NCBI RefSeq assembly: GCF_008329705.1 | Contig: NZ_VTSX01000022.1 | Location: 1-64,000 of the forward strand | Length of the DNA: 64,000 bases | Source of the DNA: Chryseobacterium sp. SN22 | Lineage (GTDB): Bacteria > Bacteroidota > Bacteroidia > Flavobacteriales > Weeksellaceae | Direction of reading: 5' to 3' | Part shown: in pieces, positions 44,025 through 53,011 of the stretch | How the letters are laid out: every line of letters begins with the position of its first letter | Position numbering within the stretch: position 1 is the stretch's first letter | Notes under the pieces: generated by a model | Databases searched by the model: none | What the model was told of the DNA's origin: nothing | Seen by the model: the letters and a program-made list of their open reading frames with translations, nothing else | Program-made: the position numbers and the translations under genes

Positions 44025-44936
44025 CTAATTAAAGGATTGCCTGAATTCCAGTGGCGTCTGGCTGGTTTTGCTCTTGAACAATCTGGTGAAAGACTGCGGA
44101 TATTCAAACCCCATCCGGTAGGCAATTTCAGAAATTGAAAGATCGGTGGTGGACAGTATTTCCTTTGCCGTTTCGATAAACCGGTGGTGGATGTGCTGTT
44201 GGGTATTGAGCCCTGTTAATGATCGCAGCATATCACTCAGGTAACCGGCAGAAACATTTAACTGCTCGGCCACCTTCTGTACGGAAGGCAACCCATTCTG
44301 CAGTGGCTCATCGGAATTGAAATAAAAATCCAGCACCTTCTCAAACTTTTCGATCAGGTGGTCATTGGCTGCCTTATCAGTAATAAACTGCCGTCTGTAA
44401 TAGCGGCTGCTGTAATTGAGGAGCAGTTCGATCTGCGAGATGACCACATCCTGACTAAAATCATCGGTCCGTCCTTTAAGTTCCTCATCAATAATACCAA
44501 ACACCGAAAACAAGGTTTCTTTTTCCTTTTCCGAAATGTGCAGCGCTTCATCTGCCGCGTAGGAGAAAAATCCGTAATGCTTTATTTTATTTCCCAGCGG
44601 ATAGGAAAGGAAAAAATCAGGATGGAGTAAAATGAGGCATCCCTTTCCTTTATTGGCCGCAGGCTTTTCAAAAAGCTGGCCGGGAGCGGTGAAAACCAAT
44701 CCGCCTTCACCGAAATCGTAATGGTGCTGGCCGTACCTGGCCTTTCCCATGGTGTCTTTATAGGCGATTTTATAAAAGTCCAGTACCAGGTAATCCGGTA
44801 AAACCACATCAGGCATGCTCATGTCTTCCAGGCGGATAAAACTCACCAGCGGATGTTCGGGCTTCGGTAATCCGAACATCGTATGGAACTCGGATAATGA
44901 ACGGAATTTATGCAGATTATTCGGTTTGTTTTTCAT
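44025..44936 (-). CDS. AraC-family transcriptional regulator
   Basis: A 303-residue regulator. The C-terminal domain reads VAEQLNVSAGYLSDMLRSLTG and ISEIAYRMGFEYPQSFTRLFK. It is the last gene of a minus-strand set with an SDR (45004) and an NmrA-like protein (45753), and probably responds to their substrate. Confidence 0.9.
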   Translation of the reverse strand: MKNKPNNLHKFRSLSEFHTMFGLPKPEHPLVSFIRLEDMSMPDVVLPDYLVLDFYKIAYKDTMGKARYGQHHYDFGEGGLVFTAPGQLFEKPAANKGKGCLILLHPDFFLSYPLGNKIKHYGFFSYAADEALHISEKEKETLFSVFGIIDEELKGRTDDFSQDVVISQIELLLNYSSRYYRRQFITDKAANDHLIEKFEKVLDFYFNSDEPLQNGLPSVQKVAEQLNVSAGYLSDMLRSLTGLNTQQHIHHRFIETAKEILSTTDLSISEIAYRMGFEYPQSFTRLFKSKTSQTPLEFRQSFN

Positions 44937-45003
44937 CTCTTAAAATTTAAAACCGTCACCCGGATAGTATCCGGGTGTTGGTGTGTCAAAAATAACGAAT
45001 TAA

Positions 45004-45741
45004 TTACCAGGGTGTCTCCCCATTTTCAGGATTATATTCTTCACTGATGAATTTTCCGGTAGGTCCCTCTTCTCCGATCAGCGCATATCTGGCAATTCGA
45101 GCTCCCCCCTGCTCTGCCGTACCGGTACCACGGTGGTTATTGAAATCCGTTGCCACAAAACCCGGGCAGACGGCATTCACCCTGAATGCGGTATCCTTCA
45201 GTTCATACGCAAGATTAATGGTATACATGTTCATGGCCGCCTTTGAAGCGGTATAAACAGCCGCTTTGTGACTGTAATACATCCAGCTTGGATCAGAATG
45301 CAATGTCAGGGAACAACCGCTGGAGGACACATTGACGATCCTGGGTGCCGCTGATTTCCTGAGCAGGTCCATAAATGCCTGGGTTACCCTGATGACACCG
45401 TATAAATTGGTATCCATTACTTTATCGAAAGATTCTACCGGTGCTTCCAGGGCAGCCTGTGGCATTCCGCCGTTGATTCCTGCATTGTTGATGAGCACAT
45501 CCAGGATATCCGTCTGCATTCCGATCTCCGCTCTTGCATTTTTCACGGAATCAATATCCGTTACATCCAGCAGGACTGCTTTTGTATTTCCGAGCCCCTC
45601 TTTTTCAAGCTGCCGTACCGCAGATTCCCCGTTTTCAATATTCCGGCTCCCAATGAAGACAAAATACCCGTTCTTCAAAAGCTGTCTGGCCGTTTCGAAT
45701 CCGATGCCCTTATTAGCGCCTGTAATCAATGCTGTTTTCAT
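45004..45741 (-). CDS. SDR, carbonyl reductase-like
   Basis: A 245-residue SDR: TGANKGIGFETA at 7-18, NNAGINGG, catalytic Tyr and Lys in YTASKAAMNMY (Tyr then three residues then Lys). TGANKGIG is typical of the carbonyl reductase group using NADPH. It begins 11 bases after the NmrA-like gene stops. Probably detoxifies an aldehyde or ketone. Confidence 0.9.
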   Translation of the reverse strand: MKTALITGANKGIGFETARQLLKNGYFVFIGSRNIENGESAVRQLEKEGLGNTKAVLLDVTDIDSVKNARAEIGMQTDILDVLINNAGINGGMPQAALEAPVESFDKVMDTNLYGVIRVTQAFMDLLRKSAAPRIVNVSSSGCSLTLHSDPSWMYYSHKAAVYTASKAAMNMYTINLAYELKDTAFRVNAVCPGFVATDFNNHRGTGTAEQGGARIARYALIGEEGPTGKFISEEYNPENGETPW

Positions 45742-45752
45742 AATTAATTATT

Positions 45753-46658
45753 TTATTTTGTGTTAAATACCTGTGCGAATTCTTTTGCGAAATCCGTTAA
45801 TTTTACCCGGCCTAATTCCGGCCGGTTTGCATAAAAATCTTCATATAAGCTGCCGTCTTCCTGGGCCTGCTGCATAGCCACCAGCCCTTTGGCAACCCAT
45901 TCATTGATGCCGGCAGAAAGCATCTGGTCCAATAATTTCTCACCCGGAATGACTTCCCATTTCAAATCCTGATGACCAATGGATTGTCCTAATACGGCGG
46001 CAATTTCATCAGGGGAAACCTCATCGCTGGCGATATAGTGAACCGTTCTTCCGCTGAAAGGCTTTTCCATTTCGTCTGCAATGGTCCATGCGATATCATG
46101 AGGTGATACCCACGGCTCTTTCCGTTCGCCTCCGTAGCTTTGGATGATTTTACCCTGCGATTGTATCGTTGGAAGCCAACGGTAAATATTGCTGAAAAAT
46201 CCGACCGGGCGCATAAATTTAATAGAGATCTCTTCCGGAAGCGTCTGTAAAATCTGTTCAACATGATGGTGAACCAGGAGGCTGCCGGTTCCTGCCGCTG
46301 AATGCGCCCCGATGCTGCTTAAATGAATGACTTTTTTGATCCCTGAATCCTGAACAGCTTTTACATACTGACGGGCAATTTTCCTGAACTCATATAAAAA
46401 ATCAATCCCCTGATCGAAAAGGCTTCCGATACCTTCCCAGGCTTCCATCAGATAGACGGCATCAGCACCGGTAAATGTTTCCGTTAAAAATTCTGCATCC
46501 TGAATGCTTCCGATAGCTGCAAATGCACCCAGCCGCTCTATGTCAGGAATTCTTTCTCTTTTGCTGCTGATCACCGTGACCTGATGTCCGGCAGCAACCA
46601 ATAATTCTGTAAGCGGTTTTCCGATGTTCCCTAAAGAACCTGTTAATACGATTTTCAT
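45753..46658 (-). CDS. NmrA-like NAD(P)-binding protein
   Basis: About 301 residues from ATG 46658 (MKIVLTGSLGNIGKPL); a longer frame from 46691 is unlikely. GSLGNIG is the Rossmann motif, HLSSIGAHSAAGTG and KFMRPVGFFSN are typical of the NmrA/QOR2 group of quinone or azo reductases and redox sensors. First gene of the set with an SDR and an AraC regulator. Confidence 0.87.
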   Translation of the reverse strand: MKIVLTGSLGNIGKPLTELLVAAGHQVTVISSKRERIPDIERLGAFAAIGSIQDAEFLTETFTGADAVYLMEAWEGIGSLFDQGIDFLYEFRKIARQYVKAVQDSGIKKVIHLSSIGAHSAAGTGSLLVHHHVEQILQTLPEEISIKFMRPVGFFSNIYRWLPTIQSQGKIIQSYGGERKEPWVSPHDIAWTIADEMEKPFSGRTVHYIASDEVSPDEIAAVLGQSIGHQDLKWEVIPGEKLLDQMLSAGINEWVAKGLVAMQQAQEDGSLYEDFYANRPELGRVKLTDFAKEFAQVFNTK

Positions 46659-46997
46659 TGTTTCGATTTTATAAGTACAAAGTTGCATCAACTGCCGGTA
46701 ACTGAATAAACAGAATCGGGGAAGTATTTAACCGAAATGGAAAACCTGACGGCTTACAGATGCAGGCTTATTTCATTCAGGAGATTTATTCAACATTATT
46801 TTGCCCATCTACTCCACCTCTGATTAAATTAAAAGTCTTCAGTTTTTTATTTCAGTATTTCAGGTTAAAAATTCCTAATGAATCAGTAAGCTTTTTATTT
46901 TTATTTAACTGGGTACGGAATTTGAAGGTCATAAAATCACTTACAGAGAGTTTCAGTATTGAGTTCTTGCAGACTATGTCATTAAAAAAATTAAATT
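46659..46997. other. Spacer before the YihY gene
   Basis: Divergent promoter region between NmrA-like and YihY genes. A 90-codon frame at 46760-47032 overlaps the YihY start and has the composition of noncoding DNA. Nothing else seen. Confidence 0.5.
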
Positions 46998-47942
46998 ATG
47001 AAGATACTAAACAACTTTTGGGAAATACTTAAAGCAACTTATAAAGACTGGAGTGCCCGTGATCTGGGGACCGAAGCTGCCAGCCTGGCTTACAGTGCCA
47101 TTTTTTCAATTCCCGGGTTACTGATTATCATTATCTGGATCGCCGGAATCTTCTTCGGCACAGAAGCGGTGCAGGGTGAAATTACCAAATTTGTCGGCAG
47201 CATGATGGGCAAAGACGTGGGCAAAAGCCTTGAAGAAATGGTTATCGGCGGAATGGTCGACAAAAAGAATGTGGTCATGAAGATTGTGGGAATTTTGACG
47301 CTTATTTTTGGAGCCACTTCCTTATTTTTTCAGTTTCAGAAAACCCTGAACAAGCTTTGGGATGTGGTGGCTGCACCTAAAAAAGCCTGGGAAAAATATC
47401 TTCTTGACCGGGCGAATTCCTTGGGATTAATCATCGTCATCGCTTTCCTTTTGCTGGCTACGCTGCTTTTAAGCTCATTTATCGGTCTGGCCAGTGAGTG
47501 GGTTGTCCGTCACTTCGGTCTCGAAACTTTGGTTTTGGTAAACATCCTGAATATTGTTATAGGATTCCTGGTTGCCCTCTTCCTTTTTGCGGCGATGTTC
47601 AAAATCCTGCCGGATGTCCAATTGCAGTGGAAATCCGTTTGGGTCGGTGCAGCAGTAACGGCGGTCCTCTTTACTTTAGGAAAATACATCCTGACTTTTT
47701 ATTTTGATAAATTTAATCCTAGTTCGTCTTTCGGTACGGCAGGGACCATCATTCTGCTCCTCCTTTGGATTAATTATACCTGTCAGCTTATCTTTTTCGG
47801 AGCAGAGTTTACCAAAGTATATACGAAAGTAAACGGATATACGCTGAAACCGTCGAAGCACGCCAAATGGAATCCGCAGACCATTCCGCAGGACGATAAG
47901 CATGAGGTCGTCGCCGGTGCGGAACCTTCAGATAAAAAATAG
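46998..47942 (+). CDS. YihY/BrkB family inner membrane protein
   Basis: A 314-residue protein with about six membrane helices. The N-terminal EAASLAYSAIFSIPGLLII and the middle FQFQKTLNKLWDV and the C-terminal IILLLLWINYTCQLIFFGAEFTKVY are hallmarks of the family (formerly ribonuclease BN). The tail (residues 285-314) is charged and cytoplasmic. Function in the envelope is unknown. Confidence 0.93.
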   Translation: MKILNNFWEILKATYKDWSARDLGTEAASLAYSAIFSIPGLLIIIIWIAGIFFGTEAVQGEITKFVGSMMGKDVGKSLEEMVIGGMVDKKNVVMKIVGILTLIFGATSLFFQFQKTLNKLWDVVAAPKKAWEKYLLDRANSLGLIIVIAFLLLATLLLSSFIGLASEWVVRHFGLETLVLVNILNIVIGFLVALFLFAAMFKILPDVQLQWKSVWVGAAVTAVLFTLGKYILTFYFDKFNPSSSFGTAGTIILLLLWINYTCQLIFFGAEFTKVYTKVNGYTLKPSKHAKWNPQTIPQDDKHEVVAGAEPSDKK

Positions 47943-47950
47943 TTTATTGA

Positions 47951-48048
47951 ACTTAACGCGAAGCAGAAATCAAGGTAATAAACTCAAAGAGAGAAGGCTG
48001 ATGCCGGAAGTTCTTTTCGTCAAAAATAAATGCCGTCAGTTATGATGG
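47951..48048. repeat. Intergenic repeat of the AAGCAGAAATCA type (copy 1)
   Basis: CGAAGCAGAAATCAAGGTAA, then a purine-rich centre and TCAAAAATAAATG. Related copies at 50204-50300 and 57865-57945. It leads into the terminator of the YihY gene. Confidence 0.5.
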
Positions 48049-48060
48049 CATTTTTATTTT
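48022..48060 (+). terminator. Terminator of the YihY gene
   Basis: AAATGCCGTCA, loop GTTA, TGATGGCATTT with one G-U pair, then TTATTTT. Confidence 0.75.
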
Positions 48061-48242
48061 ATGATCAGCCTCTGTACCTGACTTGGTTATAGGCTTTAAA
48101 GATTCGTATTAAATCTTAAGGGCAGTTTCAATTTCATTTTTTAATTGACCCGCGCAGATTGAGCAGACTCGCAATTTTTTTGTTCTTATTTATCGTATTA
48201 TGAAATCCCTTCCGTGAAATCCTTTTTATGATGTAACCACAT

Positions 48243-48608
48243 TTACGCATTCTCCCCCATTCTCTTTAATATCACGTCCCTGAGCCGGTCTTCATGCTGA
48301 TCACCCCAGTTTCCCAAAGCAGAAATTACGGGAATGAGGGTCTTGCCGAAATCGGTAAGATAATATTCGACTTTCGGCGGAACCTGGGCATAAATTTTCT
48401 TGGTTACCAGCTCATGGTGTTCAAGTTCTTTCAGCTGGAGGTTTAAAACGCGCCTTGAAGCATCGGGAATCTTACGCTGCAGTTCACTCGGGCGCAGATG
48501 CCCCTGATGGATAAACCATAACAGGCGGATTTTCCACTTGCCGTAAAGCACCTCTCCGATCAGGTCGAGGCCGCAGTTTAAGTTCAAAGGTATTTTTCTT
48601 TCATGCAT
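48243..48608 (-). CDS. HxlR-family transcriptional regulator
   Basis: About 121 residues from ATG 48608 (MHERKIPLNLNCGLD); the frame could extend to a TTG at 48614. The winged-helix domain shows GKWKIRLLWFIHQGHLRPSE and RVLNLQLKELEHHELV. The Cys in NCGLD is at the place of the redox-sensing Cys of YodB-like members. It is divergent from an SDR gene and probably represses it. Confidence 0.9.
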   Translation of the reverse strand: MHERKIPLNLNCGLDLIGEVLYGKWKIRLLWFIHQGHLRPSELQRKIPDASRRVLNLQLKELEHHELVTKKIYAQVPPKVEYYLTDFGKTLIPVISALGNWGDQHEDRLRDVILKRMGENA

Positions 48609-48625
48609 ACCCAAATTTAGCCCAA

Positions 48626-48664
48626 TGTACCCGATCGTACAATAGGGGAAAAAATTATCCCTAT
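48626..48664. promoter_or_regulatory. Two inverted repeats between HxlR and SDR genes
   Basis: TGTACCCGATCGTACA at 48626-48641 (TGTAC, six bases, GTACA) and ATAGGG at 48642-48647 with CCCTAT at 48659-48664. HxlR dimers bind such palindromes. They lie in the 123-base shared promoter region. Confidence 0.55.
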
Positions 48665-48731
48665 GCGATTCGGTTTTCCGTTATTGCCCGGGAAAGGGAT
48701 ACTTCGGAAATTTGTATCAAACAATTCGACA

Positions 48732-49526
48732 ATGGAAAATATATTCAATTACAACAACGAACTTCAGGGTAAAATTGCCCTGGTCACCGGCGGTACCAAA
48801 GGGGCAGGCAAGGCCATAGCAGAAAGATTGGTACAGGCCGGCGCAACGGTGATCATTACCGCAAGAAATGCCCCTGAAAAAGAAAACGGCAACCTGCATT
48901 TTATCTCAGCTGATCTAAGTAAAGCGGAAGAAACTCAAAAACTGATCGGTGAAGTACTGTCGACATATGGCAGGCTGGATATTTTGGTGAACAACCTTGG
49001 CAGTTCATCTACACCTGCAGGCGGGTTTGCGGCACTCAGCGATGAAGACTGGGAATCTACCCTGCAGGCCAACCTTCTGGCTCCGGTACGGCTGGACAGA
49101 GGATTCCTGCCCCAGATGACCGAACGGCAAAGCGGGGTCATCATTCACATCGCCTCCATCCAGGGTAAGCTGCCCCTTTACGATTCTACTTTGCCGTATG
49201 CCGCTGCCAAAGCAGCATTGAGAAACTACAGCAAAAGTTTATCAAATGAAGTGACGCCAAAAGGGATCCGCGTGCTGACGGTTTCCCCGGGATGGATCAA
49301 TACGACCGCATCGGAAGCCTGGCTGGGAGAAATTGCAAGAAACGCCAACACGACGGTAGCAGAAGCGCAACAGGGCGTAATGGATGCCTTGGGCGGAATC
49401 CCTTTCGGCAGGCCTTCCGAACCCGAAGAAGTGGCGGAACTGGTCGGCTTCCTGGTTTCACCGAGAGCCGGTTATTTGACAGGAACTGAGTTTGTCATCG
49501 ACGGCGGTACCGTACCTACTATTTAA
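48732..49526 (+). CDS. SDR oxidoreductase
   Basis: About 264 residues from ATG 48732 (MENIFNYNNELQGK); the longer frame from 48663 would cover the operator region. TGGTKGAGKAIAE is the cofactor motif, NNLGSSS follows, and the catalytic residues are Ser in HIASIQ, Tyr and Lys in YAAAKAAL. C-terminal FVIDGGTVPTI is typical. Divergent from the HxlR regulator that likely controls it. Confidence 0.9.
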   Translation: MENIFNYNNELQGKIALVTGGTKGAGKAIAERLVQAGATVIITARNAPEKENGNLHFISADLSKAEETQKLIGEVLSTYGRLDILVNNLGSSSTPAGGFAALSDEDWESTLQANLLAPVRLDRGFLPQMTERQSGVIIHIASIQGKLPLYDSTLPYAAAKAALRNYSKSLSNEVTPKGIRVLTVSPGWINTTASEAWLGEIARNANTTVAEAQQGVMDALGGIPFGRPSEPEEVAELVGFLVSPRAGYLTGTEFVIDGGTVPTI

Positions 49527-49872
49527 TGATTTTAAAATGACACAAACTTAATTATATTTAACTGAATATCAATTATTAAAAAAATACCGAATGGCTCAGG
49601 ATTTAAAACAGAATTGCTATTAACAAAAATATCTTTAATATTTTAACTCCCTGACTTCGAGTAGATTTTGAAAAAAGTGTATCGGGAAGTTGCTGAACGA
49701 TCAACCAGAGGTCGCACTTCACAGGTTCTTGATACATTTTTCTCCGCTGCGCTGCAAAAAACACTCGAACTGACATTAGCCATTCATCATGCCAGGTCAG
49801 GAGACAAAACTTTCCACTATTCTTATGAAGTTTTCTGTATCTAAGACTGAATTTAATTTAAAATACCATCCA
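49527..49872. other. Spacer with a long imperfect inverted repeat
   Basis: No gene. It contains the repeat at 49653-49774 described separately; the rest is AT-rich. Confidence 0.5.
49653..49774. repeat. Long imperfect inverted repeat
   Basis: Left arm 49653-49689 (GACTTCGAGT ... GTATCGGGAAG) and right arm 49728-49774 (CTTGATACA ... ACTCGAACTGAC) are related in inverted orientation, with CGAGT/ACTCG and GTATC/GATAC blocks. Similar double palindromes built on CGAGT and TATCGAGA are common in flavobacterial intergenic DNA as I recall. Confidence 0.5.
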
Positions 49873-50190
49873 ATGAATTTACCCAACATCATCTCAGAAT
49901 TAGTAAAAGCCCAGAATGAATTTGACAGTGCCGCATACGCCAACTGTTTTGCTGAAAATGCACAGGTCTTCGATGAAGGCAAAACCCACGACGGCAAAAC
50001 CGAAATTGAAAACTGGATCCACAAAGCCAATAAAGAATACCAGGCCACCATGGAACCCATAGATTATGACGAAAAAGAAAACATCCTGTCTGCCAAAACT
50101 TCAGGAAACTTCCCGGGCAGCCCCATCGTATTGAAATACCATTTTCAATTGGGTGACGGGGTTATTGAGTCGCTGAAAATAAGCGGCTGA
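49873..50190 (+). CDS. NTF2/SnoaL-like small protein
   Basis: About 105 residues from ATG 49873, after a longer unlikely leader from 49789. NEFDSAAYANCFAENAQVFD and THDGKTEIENWIHKAN match the SnoaL-like cone fold, used by many small enzymes and binding proteins. No catalytic assignment. Confidence 0.82.
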   Translation: MNLPNIISELVKAQNEFDSAAYANCFAENAQVFDEGKTHDGKTEIENWIHKANKEYQATMEPIDYDEKENILSAKTSGNFPGSPIVLKYHFQLGDGVIESLKISG

Positions 50191-50203
50191 TATTTAAATG
50201 CCC

Positions 50204-50300
50204 TGAACCCGAAGCAGAAATCAGGTTGGCAGGCTGGAAAAGAAAAGCTTGAAGCTGGATGTTTCTATGGTCAAAAATAGGGTCAGAGGTATTATGATTA
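50204..50300. repeat. Intergenic repeat of the AAGCAGAAATCA type (copy 2)
   Basis: CCGAAGCAGAAATCAGG, then GAAGCTGGATGTTTCTATGG and TCAAAAATA. Like copy 1 it begins right after a stop codon. Confidence 0.5.
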
Positions 50301-50428
50301 AACAATATCTTTTTGTTATTCTATCAAATAAAATTCTACTTAAAATCCCAAGTAAACAGCTTAATTTTTATTTCGCCATTAAATAAACGACTGAATATAA
50401 ACTGAATACGGTTGAGTTCACGTTAAAT

Positions 50429-50458
50429 AAAGCTGAGGTTTACCCCTCAGCTTTTTTT
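50429..50458 (+). terminator. Intrinsic terminator
   Basis: AAAGCTGAGG, 6-base loop, CCTCAGCTTT followed by TTTT. Plus-strand orientation; 239 bases after the NTF2-like gene, so it may end that transcript or a small one. Confidence 0.8.
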
Positions 50459-50542
50459 GTTTGAACCAGGGTTGATTGTGTTAGCGGTTTATTTGGTATC
50501 TGATGCGGCTGGATTACATGGATCGCATGATCAACAGATGAT

Positions 50543-51208
50543 TTAATTCAATAGGCTTTCTCTGCTCTCATCAAAAACCTCCTTCGCATTTTTCTCAATC
50601 AGCCGATCCAGAAGCGCATTGTATCCGTTCTCTATTTTATAATTCATTTCATCAGCGTATAGTGGAAAAACAGAATAGATATTGATCCGGTTTTCTCCGG
50701 CCTGTACTACAGTAAAATCTTCATCAAAATTTACAGACGGCAGAATAACGACTCCCGTGTAATCCGTATTTTCCTCATACGGCTCCATATCTGCAGTAGC
50801 CTGTAATGTATGGCCGATGGTTAACCAGGTATCGTAATGATGGGGAAACCGGGCATTTTCTTTTAGCATATCGATGAGCCAGTCATTGGGATTATCGCCG
50901 GTTACCTCACCGAAAGTCGCGGATTTCGGAAGCAGCAGCATGAGCTCTGCAAACTTATAATCCTGCGCGTTTTCTATGCTAGAAGGAACCGTCATTTCAA
51001 GCGTACTCATACCGGCAGTGAGTAAAATATTGAAATTGTATTTTTCGGATTGTATAAAATAGACATCAAGATGAAAATCAGGGGAAAACATTTCGTGGTA
51101 AACGGTAATTTCATCGGATGAAAACCGCTGATCCAAATGCATGGAAATCGCCTCCGCATGTTCATCAAAAGTATGTCTGTGTCTGAATTTATCGTAAAAA
51201 TCCATCAT
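50543..51208 (-). CDS. Suppressor-of-fused domain protein
   Basis: A 221-residue protein. FSPDFHLDVYFIQSEKYNF, LLTAGMSTLEMTVP, AELMLLLP and FPHHYDTWLTIGHTLQ match the SUFU domain. In bacteria such proteins are often immunity proteins to polymorphic toxins, or stand alone. No toxin gene lies nearby. Two adjacent ATGs (51208, 51205) are possible starts. Confidence 0.85.
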   Translation of the reverse strand: MMDFYDKFRHRHTFDEHAEAISMHLDQRFSSDEITVYHEMFSPDFHLDVYFIQSEKYNFNILLTAGMSTLEMTVPSSIENAQDYKFAELMLLLPKSATFGEVTGDNPNDWLIDMLKENARFPHHYDTWLTIGHTLQATADMEPYEENTDYTGVVILPSVNFDEDFTVVQAGENRINIYSVFPLYADEMNYKIENGYNALLDRLIEKNAKEVFDESRESLLN

Positions 51209-51405
51209 TGGAATCGCTTAAGTGATTAAAATATAGCTTTCTCCCAAAGCTGCAATAGTCGTTCCAATTGTAGGGTAGATAAGATAAAAGACAAATCGTG
51301 TTTCTATTCGATTCACTAAAATTTTTCTTAGTCCCAACTTTTGTGCGTGATCCCTAATAAGCCTTAGAATTGAGGCAAGAAAAATAGTAAGCAATAATCA
51401 AAAAG

Positions 51406-51436
51406 AAAAGCCTGCAATTTTAAATTGCAGGCTTTT
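51406..51436 (-). terminator. Terminator of tRNA-Ser
   Basis: AAAAGCCTGCAATTT and AAATTGCAGGCTTTT around a single central T, a nearly perfect 31-base palindrome, 8 bases from the tRNA 3' end. Confidence 0.8.
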
Positions 51437-51443
51437 TAGGCTT

Positions 51444-51531
51444 TGGCGGAGAGTGAGGGATTCGAACCCCCGGACCTGTTACAGTCAACAGTTTTCAAGA
51501 CTGCCGCAATCGACCACTCTGCCAACTCTCC
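51444..51531 (-). tRNA. tRNA-Ser (UGA)
   Basis: The minus strand reads GGAGAGTTGGCAGAGTGG at the 5' end and ACTCTCC-G-CCA at the 3' end. The acceptor stem pairs perfectly over seven bases, the anticodon loop is CTTGAAA (anticodon TGA), GGTTCGAATCC is the T arm, and the long variable arm identifies a serine tRNA. 88 bases including an encoded CCA. Confidence 0.96.
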
Positions 51532-51700
51532 TTGAACTCCGGTTATACCGTCGTTTTCAGTGGTGCAAATATAAAACGTTTTTCTATTTTGGCAAAACAA
51601 TTTTAATATAAATTTTAACAAATCGTAATAATCGGCTAAAAATCAGCCTGATTATTTTTCTCTTTTAAGACAGGAGTTGTCCGGAAATTAAAATAAAAAA

Positions 51701-51722
51701 CGTGCTCCGATAAGGGAGCACG
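51701..51722 (-). terminator. Terminator of trxB
   Basis: CGTGCTCC, loop GATAAG, GGAGCACG; on the minus strand followed by TTTTTTATTTT. 28 bases after the trxB stop. Confidence 0.85.
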
Positions 51723-51750
51723 CTGATATGATATCATTTTATTTTACAGC

Positions 51751-52692
51751 TTAACGCAGTTCGGCCAGGTATTTTTCTGCATCCATGGCCGCCATACAGC
51801 CGCTTCCTGCTGCAGTAATCGCCTGTCTGTAGATGTGGTCCTGCACGTCTCCTGCTGCGAAAACGCCCGGAAGGTTTGTTTTTGCCGTCCCTTTTTCAGT
51901 GGCAATGTAACCGTTTTCATCCAGGTCGATCTGCCCAACGAAAATTTCCGTGTTCGGCTTGTGGCCGATGGCGATGAAAATCCCGTGCACATCGATTGTT
52001 GAGGTTTCCTGTGTCTGGTTGTTGATCACCACTGCCCTTTCAACCAGGTTGTTCTCCCCTTCAATCCCGATCAGCTCATGGTGAAACTTCACTTCGATAT
52101 TCGGGGTATTGTTTACGCGGTGGATCATTGCTTTGGAAGCCCTGAACTCATCCTTTCTTACCAGCATGGTTACTTTGTTCACCAGTTTGGCCAGGTAAGT
52201 TGCCTCTTCTGCTGCCGTATCTCCGGCTCCTACCACCACTACATCTTTTCCTCTGTAGAAAAATCCGTCACAGGTTGCGCAGGCAGAAACCCCTCCGCCG
52301 TTGTATTTTTTCTCGTCATCCAGACCCAGGTATTTCGCAGTAGCTCCGGTAGAAATAATCACGGTTCTGGCGAAGATCTCCTTATTTCCGGCGTATAATT
52401 TATGGATCCCTCCTACTTCCGTAGAAAATTCGACTTTGGTGATCATTTCGTAATGTACCTTGGTTTCGAAGCGTTCCGCCTGTTTTTGCAGATCCATCAT
52501 CATTTCAGGACCTGTAATTCCCGTCGGGTATCCGGGGAAGTTGTCTACTTCCGTCGTTGTGGTTAATTGCCCGCCCGGCTCCAAACCTGTATACAATTCA
52601 GGTTTCAAATCTGCTCTTGCCGCATAAATAGCTGCTGTAAAGCCGGAAGGTCCGGATCCAACGATCACACAATCTAAAATGTTTTGCTCCAT
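51751..52692 (-). CDS. trxB: Thioredoxin reductase
   Basis: A 313-residue flavoprotein that reduces thioredoxin with NADPH. FAD motif GSGPSGFTAAIYAARA at 12-27, redox pair in CATCDG near 136-141, NADPH motif VVGAGDTAAEEA, and AAGDVQDHIYRQA near the C-terminus. Length and motifs are standard. It is a single gene with its own terminator. Confidence 0.97.
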   Translation of the reverse strand: MEQNILDCVIVGSGPSGFTAAIYAARADLKPELYTGLEPGGQLTTTTEVDNFPGYPTGITGPEMMMDLQKQAERFETKVHYEMITKVEFSTEVGGIHKLYAGNKEIFARTVIISTGATAKYLGLDDEKKYNGGGVSACATCDGFFYRGKDVVVVGAGDTAAEEATYLAKLVNKVTMLVRKDEFRASKAMIHRVNNTPNIEVKFHHELIGIEGENNLVERAVVINNQTQETSTIDVHGIFIAIGHKPNTEIFVGQIDLDENGYIATEKGTAKTNLPGVFAAGDVQDHIYRQAITAAGSGCMAAMDAEKYLAELR

Positions 52693-52866
52693 AATCTGCT
52701 TTTCAAAAAGATTTTAAAATTTACGTCCGCTAAGTTCGTAATTTTTAACAGGTATTTAAAGTTATTTTAATGATACTTGTCAATATCTGATATGTTAAAT
52801 GTCGATGAAACGTATAAGTAAATGAGTTAAAGGTAGATTGTCAATAGTGAATGGTGAATTTTCACA

Positions 52867-52910
52867 CTTCCAAAATTGGCAAGCGAAGCGGATTGACCAT
52901 TGACCATTCA
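52867..52910. repeat. Direct repeat, copy 1
   Basis: Begins CTTCCAAAATTGGCAAGC and ends in GACCATTCAC; matched by 53012-53052 at most positions. GACCATT itself recurs within the copy. Confidence 0.55.
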
Positions 52911-52920
52911 CTGCTAAAAC

Positions 52921-52975
52921 CACCCCGTCAAAAATTCTTTCGGAATTTTCACCACCCCTCCAGAGGAGGGGAATT
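52921..52975. repeat. Double-hairpin repeat unit
   Basis: CACCCCGTC, then AAAATTC-TTTCG-GAATTTT (52931-52949) and CCCCTCC-AGA-GGAGGGG (52955-52971). It looks like a known type of dispersed flavobacterial intergenic element, from memory. Confidence 0.5.
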
Positions 52976-53011
52976 TCCGATTAAGATTTGTCAGTAACCG
53001 CGAATTTTAAT

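Larger units (their letters stand above)
50191..50542. other. Spacer with repeat and terminator
   Basis: Holds the repeat copy at 50204-50300 and the terminator at 50429-50458. No gene. Confidence 0.55.

Noticed and set aside
46760-47032. 90-codon frame before YihY
   Set aside because: Overlaps the YihY start and has the composition of intergenic DNA.
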